Source: Rhizophagus clarus
Taxonomy: Eukaryota; Glomeromycota; Glomeromycetes; Glomerales; Glomeraceae
Assembly (NCBI GenBank): GCA_015698045.1
Contig: BLAL01000229.1
Coordinates: 2,082,001-2,146,000, forward strand
Reading direction: 5' to 3'
Length of the DNA: 64,000 bases
The position numbers were made by a program, and so were the translations under genes. The notes under the pieces are model-generated. The model was given only the letters and a program-made list of their open reading frames with translations, ran no database searches and had not been told where the DNA came from. Positions within the stretch are counted from its first letter, which is position 1; each line of letters opens with the position of its first letter. Shown piece by piece: positions 57,745 through 64,000 of this stretch.

Positions 57745-59328
57745 CAAATAACCGATATTTTCCTCTCTAAATTTTTCTGACAAAAAAAAAAAAATCACGG
57801 TTTCTTTGTTGAAAAGACGATATTTATATAAACATACATAAACAATAGACATTTAGAATAATGAAGAACTTTAAATCCTAATTCTGAAAACAATAGCAAA
57901 ATTGAAATACTTTATATACTGAATAAATTTGTACAATTGTGGCGTCTTTTTTTTTTTTAAAAAAAAAAATATATATCATCAAAAGTACTTGATTGGTTAT
58001 AAAGATTTGAGCAATTGTTTGCAAATAAAGAGCTTACAAATTTGAATAAAGTATTAATAAGGGAATTCCTTTTTACAAATAAAAGAAATCAATCGAATCA
58101 TTGTTTCCGATATTTCGGCTACTAATAGGAATGGGAATGTCAAAAAGGTCAAAATCTTCATAACAATGTATTGAGTTCAACTTATTATGTGGCGCAGTAA
58201 TGTAAATGTTTTCTTATTGTATGATATCATAATTTAATCATAGTTTTAATTTCACTGCGTAACACACAAGATAAACCCTTTTTTTTCTGAAAAAAAAAAA
58301 AAAAATCTTTTTTTTTGTAGATTGATTATCTATATTGAAAGATAGCTTATCAAACTCAATTGTTTCGTGCATGCAATCGTGCAAACGTGTATGCGCTTTT
58401 ATTTACAAAATTAAATATAATAGGAAGAAATGAAATCTTTTTGGCAAAAAAGAAGAGTATTACTAAATAACTTCCACGCAGCCGTCGTAATAAGGAAAAT
58501 GCAAAAACGCATTGATGTAACAAGTTATCTCTACTTTGAGAAAAATACTAAGTTCGATTGTTTAAATGGGTAATACAAAATGTACACACGATCTGCACCC
58601 ACGGACAAAGTGGTAACCCCAACAATTGTACCATCATTTTTTACCATTTCAAGCCATTTTTCTCGTTCTTCCCTTCTTTTAAAACTTCCTACTTTTTACG
58701 AGGTTTTCCGTAATAGAATACTCACGATTCGGTGATCTCTGATCAACTTACTTTAAATATATAATATTTACGTTAACATTTTTTATGCATAATGACTATT
58801 GTATTACCCATTTAATTGGCGTAAATTTCATATAACAATCAGCTTTTTCTTTTTTCTTAAATAAATGGCTTAAAGAAAAGAATTTTAGAATTATCATTGT
58901 TCTAAATATTTCTATTTTAGTAATGACCTATATTTAAAGATATTACAAATTACGTGTTTCTTGTTTGCATACTCACCTCATAATAACCATGTTTACCTTA
59001 TTAATCTCCGGTACAATATAATTTTATAATCAAATTATCAATAAAATATAATATTATTTTATTTAATACACTGAAATGGTATCTGATTATTTGATGGCTG
59101 TGTTTCTCCTAATTTTGTCTTATTTTCGTTTCACAGAATTTTTGCTTTTTGTCGGATTTTTCGTTCAGGGGAAGATTAAAAAAACTTCTATAAATACAGG
59201 TATTTTCTTGACTTCTTTTTTTTTTTTAATTTTAAACTTATCTAAAGTTTTTAATTTTAATTTGTAAATAAATAAATAAATAAATAAACAAATATATATA
59301 TATATATATATATACACACTTAAAAAAA
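56534..59328. other. Intergenic region between the two BTB genes
   Basis: Balanced-to-AT-rich DNA with many A and T runs (for example near 57710-57790 and 58290). No gene supported. A TA microsatellite at about 59289-59312 precedes the next start codon by about 15 bases. Confidence 0.45.
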
Positions 59329-60848
59329 ATGTTAACATATAGTCGTCCGAGAATACCACACCAAAGATTGCCATCATTACTTCATCATCGTCATCATCAT
59401 GCATCTCTTGCATCTCTTACAAATACCGATTATGATATGATAATTTACGTCGGAAATGATCCTTCAAGTAGAACTTTTCATGCACATTCCGAAATTCTAA
59501 GGAATCAATCTTCTTATTTTCTTGCTGCATTATCAAACAGATGGATACAACGTGAGAATGGCTTGATAGTCTTTCGTAAACCAAATATTTCTCCCGAAGT
59601 TTTTGAAGTCATTTTAAAGTAATATCATCATCATAATAATTTATTATAATCTATATATATAATTCAATCTTTTAACATCATAATCTTTTTTCTAGTTTTT
59701 GTTATACCGGTCAAGTAAAATTACATGATAAAGACGGCGCATTCGTGATTGAACTTTTGATATCGGCCGACGAAATGATTCTCACTTCTTTAACTAGTTA
59801 TATTCAAAAAAATTTTACTACCGCTCAATTATCTTGGTTACAAGATAATTGTTTGGAAATAACTCAATTCGCGTTTCAATATCCAGCTTTTCAAGTTTTA
59901 CAAAATGTTTGTTTAGAAACCATTTGTGATAATCCTTCAATATTATTTAAATCATCAAAATTTTCTTCTTTTGAATCTACTATATTATTAGGTTTACTTC
60001 AACGTAATGAATTAAATTTATCCGAAGTTGAATTATGGGAACATATCGTTAAGTGGGGTGTTAATCAAAATCCTAATGTTCCAAAAAATCCTTCTTTATG
60101 GAGTGGAAATGATATTAAGGCTGTTGAAAATTCTATAAAAGAATATATACCATATATTAGATTTTATAATATGACTAAATCAGAATTTCAACGTTACGTT
60201 TGGCCTTATAAATGTCTTATTCCTATTGAAATTTATGATTCTATAATGACTTACTTTTTAATGCCTTTCAAGAGAGTTCCTCGAATAATACAACGAGGTA
60301 ATGGTGCTCAATCTCGTTTAATTAATTGGGAACATTTAAAATATATTTGTAGTTGGATTGATCAAAGTTACACTTATTCTATCGATAAATTACCATATCG
60401 ATTTGAATTATTAATGAGAGGTAGTAGGGATGGTTTTACCGCGGATTCATTTCATCAATTATGTGATAATATTAAAGGAACCATAATTATAATGAAAGTT
60501 TCAGGTACTGATGAACTCTTGGGTGGTTATAATCCACTTACATGGAATGTTAATACTAATGGAACTACAATGAACAGTTTTATCTTTTCTTTTAAAAATG
60601 GACAGTGTGATAAACCTTGCGTTAGTTATATACAAAGAAAATTTGCAAAGAATGCCATTTATAAATTAAATGGTGATGTGGAAGTAATTAATTTTGGTAA
60701 TGGTGATCTGAGATTAGATTATAATTTTAATGAATCTTTCTCTTGTAGCGCTAGAAAAAATTCTTATGAATTTGCTATAAGAGATGATTCATCAAGTTTT
60801 TGTGTTGAAAGTTTTGAAGTATTTAAAATTATTAATAGGAATGAATGA
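59329..60848 (+). CDS. BTB-BACK-TLDc protein
   Basis: Two exons, 59329-59618 and 59696-60848, around a 77-bp GT-AG intron (phase 2, joined as Asn), giving 480 residues. BTB at about 35-135 (NTDYDMIIYVGNDPSSRTFH, AHSEILRNQSSYF, FCYTGQVKL), BACK-like helices at about 150-220 (LLGLLQRNELNLSEVELWEH), and a TLDc domain at about 315-478 (RFELLMRGSRDGFTADSFHQ, the GGYNPLTWN core, ending FCVESFEVFKI). TLDc domains are linked to oxidative stress and V-ATPase regulation in animals; BTB-TLDc proteins are a large lineage-specific family in Rhizophagus, possibly Cullin-3 adaptors. All domains look complete. Confidence 0.9.
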
Positions 60849-61249
60849 AAATTAATTCGTTATTGGGGGGATCTTTTGTTATGAGTCAGAGTTTCTTTTA
60901 TTATGGTTAATTATTATTATTTTAAATTTAATTTTTTATTTAATTTGTACATAGTTTATTTAATAGGTTAATTTTTTTTTTCTTTGATTTTTTTCCTTAA
61001 TAAACAAATTAATATTTTAACCTCTAAAAATATTGATTATACAGTGTTACTAATTTTATGTTATACACATTAATTTTTTAATTCTGGCCTAAATTACAGT
61101 AAATTGTAAATTGATTAAAAAAAGCAGTGACAGGAAATGATTGTGATTATTGTACATATATATCTTTAACATTTGAAAATAAGATTGTTCATATAATACA
61201 AACAACTCCCATCATTGCCAAAACATGCGATTCTCTATTCGAAAGATAT
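60849..61249. other. Intergenic, 3' region of the TLDc gene
   Basis: AT-rich, with AATAAA-like words; nothing else recognised. Confidence 0.4.
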
Positions 61250-61840
61250 TATCTGTAAAGCTCTACATCAACGATTCATTCTTAAGGCATCATTATAAAA
61301 ACAAATAAAAAAGAATGTCTTGATCTTCGAGTTTTTCAAAGAATTCAATTGTTTATCTTTAGACCAAAAGCATCGCTTTAAGAGCCGTTCAAGTGTACAG
61401 GGCAGCCATGTGCCCAACAAAAGTTGAAATAGAGGGGCACAAAGCTTCCACTTATATACATTGTTGGAATAAGTTGGAGCTTTAAATTTCTCTGCAAAAT
61501 GGTCCATAATCCGAATTATAGATGCATTGTCCAATATCGGACATTCAATAAACTCGAATGAGATTTATGAAGCATCCTTTTGTTTTATGACAACGTATGG
61601 TGCTGTCCCTGAGAGGAATGATAGAACGAAGACAGATGTATATTGCAAGATCACTAATCAAATTTTTGAGGAGTTCTATTTTTGAATTCGACTTATCTTT
61701 CCGATCCCAGTCATCAATCATTTGAAATTCATCAAATATGAAGATATAGAAAAAATTTTTTTCCTTTAGGAAGCTTCAAGAATTTGCGACAACTACTGTG
61801 ACAGCATCAACATTAAAATGATCAATATAACGGTGATGAT
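61250..61840 (-). pseudogene. Broken gene, possibly Crinkler-type ATPase remnant
   Basis: Read leftwards, protein-like phrases follow each other in different frames: FIFDEFQMIDDWDRKDKS near 61730, NLISDLAIYICLRSI near 61640, LSGTAPYVVIKQK near 61590, then ILDNASIIRIMDHFAEKF and KWKLCAPLFQLLLGTWLPC (61268-61534 frame). FDEFQ resembles a Walker B strand and LSGTAP a sensor strand of a STAND-like P-loop ATPase, with a later LERLLKRCF helix. This is the arrangement I recall for Rhizophagus Crinkler ATPases, but the assignment is tentative. At least one frameshift and one stop interrupt it (a TAA follows KQKDAS). The N-terminal P-loop was not found. Confidence 0.42.
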
Positions 61841-62491
61841 CAAGAAGGTAAAATATAAATAAATGAATAAATATATATATATATAGTAAGGGCGAAATAC
61901 TCCGAAATTTTATATCATATTTTTGTTTTCAATAAAGAATGCGTAAGCAATGCGTAAACCAATTATTATTGATATAGGTATAACCTCTATAATTATCTTC
62001 AATCAATTCGCGTAAAATTTTCTTTTATGAAATATTCCATATTGACCTTATGTATCAAATATAAATAATAAAATCTTCTCCATATTTTTTTCGGTCTCAA
62101 AGAGTGACTTGTTTGACTTTCTTAATTTCTATGGTCACGTGTTGGCCAGACTTTAGAATTCTCCTCAAAAATCTTCGTTATGACTTTATAATGTTAATAT
62201 TTGCAATAATCAATTTTGCCAATTTTTGATACCGTTCAAACTGTCGTAAAATCACATATCCACTTCGGATTAAAAGTGTTAAGTATTGGCTAAAACCATT
62301 AAATTCCACGTATTTTTCAAAAGATCATTTGAAAATTTAAATAAAATTAAATTAACTATGACCCAGGAGTCCCAGAACCTTTTGTTTATACAATTATGTT
62401 TTTACAAATCCATATTATCCTTTTTATTTCATTTAACCAGAAAAAAAGATAATTAAATTTAAAATCAAAATATAAAAAGTAATATAGCAAC
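61841..62491. other. Intergenic DNA
   Basis: A TA microsatellite near 61868 and no recognisable gene. Confidence 0.45.
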
Positions 62492-63858
<1,367 letters not shown>

Positions 63859-64000
63859 TTTAAAAGATTAAAAAAAATTTTTTTTATGACAATACATTTT
63901 TTATGATCGACCTGTACATCTTGTGCTACATAATAGTTTTTTTTCTTTTTTTTTTTTAAAAAAAAAAATTTTTCCTTTTCTCCATTTCGAGTTATGCGAA

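Noticed and set aside
59076-59267. 63-codon hydrophobic frame before the TLDc gene
   Set aside because: T-rich composition and no signal or family features.

Overview
The window looks like nuclear DNA of an arbuscular mycorrhizal fungus, most likely Rhizophagus irregularis or a close relative. The support is very AT-rich intergenic DNA, short GT-AG introns (about 60-105 bp), a Crinkler-type gene, BTB and BTB-BACK-TLDc genes of the kind that are strongly expanded in this genus, and heavy loads of Tc1, Harbinger and Polinton elements. Species and family names are from memory of these families, not from a search.

Layout. 1-1318: 3' part of a five-exon Crinkler-type gene with a PD-(D/E)XK nuclease-like end. 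1476-2411: a 311-codon frame that is open only if TGA is read as tryptophan (all five Trp codons are TGA), the signature of a mollicute. The mycoplasma-related endobacteria of these fungi are the obvious source. 2422-3459: a Tc1 transposase copy. 4808-5101: a possible gene scrap. 5.1-16.5 kb: a graveyard of extremely AT-rich DNA with decayed LINE and Tc1 relics, low-complexity tracts, and at least five short non-autonomous DNA transposons whose target duplications can still be read.

16564-48331 is one composite mobile island. An outer Polinton-type element (A) with ~1.1-kb terminal inverted repeats and a TCTAT target duplication has been invaded, inside the N-terminal end of its DNA polymerase gene, by a second related element (B, 28892-44289, CTTGG duplication). 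Both carry protein-primed DNA polymerase B and a retrovirus-like integrase. Both also carry a gag-like protein with a CCHC knuckle and a retropepsin-like protease in place of any capsid genes I can recognise, which is an unusual mixture. Both elements are broken. Each carries later insertions: a Harbinger transposon and a small MITE in the two TIRs of A, a Tc1 element in the left TIR of B, a satellite-filled hAT-like element (S2) in the polymerase gene of B, and another (S1) at the same site in both polymerase genes. Because the elements are repeated and inverted, almost every insertion has its empty site elsewhere in the window, so the order of events can be read.

48.3-56.0 kb is again AT-rich with a second copy of the decayed LINE. 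The right end returns to host genes: a small BTB protein (56054-56533), a BTB-BACK-TLDc protein with one intron (59329-60848), a broken gene that may belong to the Crinkler ATPase group (about 61250-61840, minus), and a complete seven-exon mitochondrial enoyl-CoA hydratase (62492-63858, minus). No operon-like organisation, rRNA, tRNA or CRISPR array was seen.
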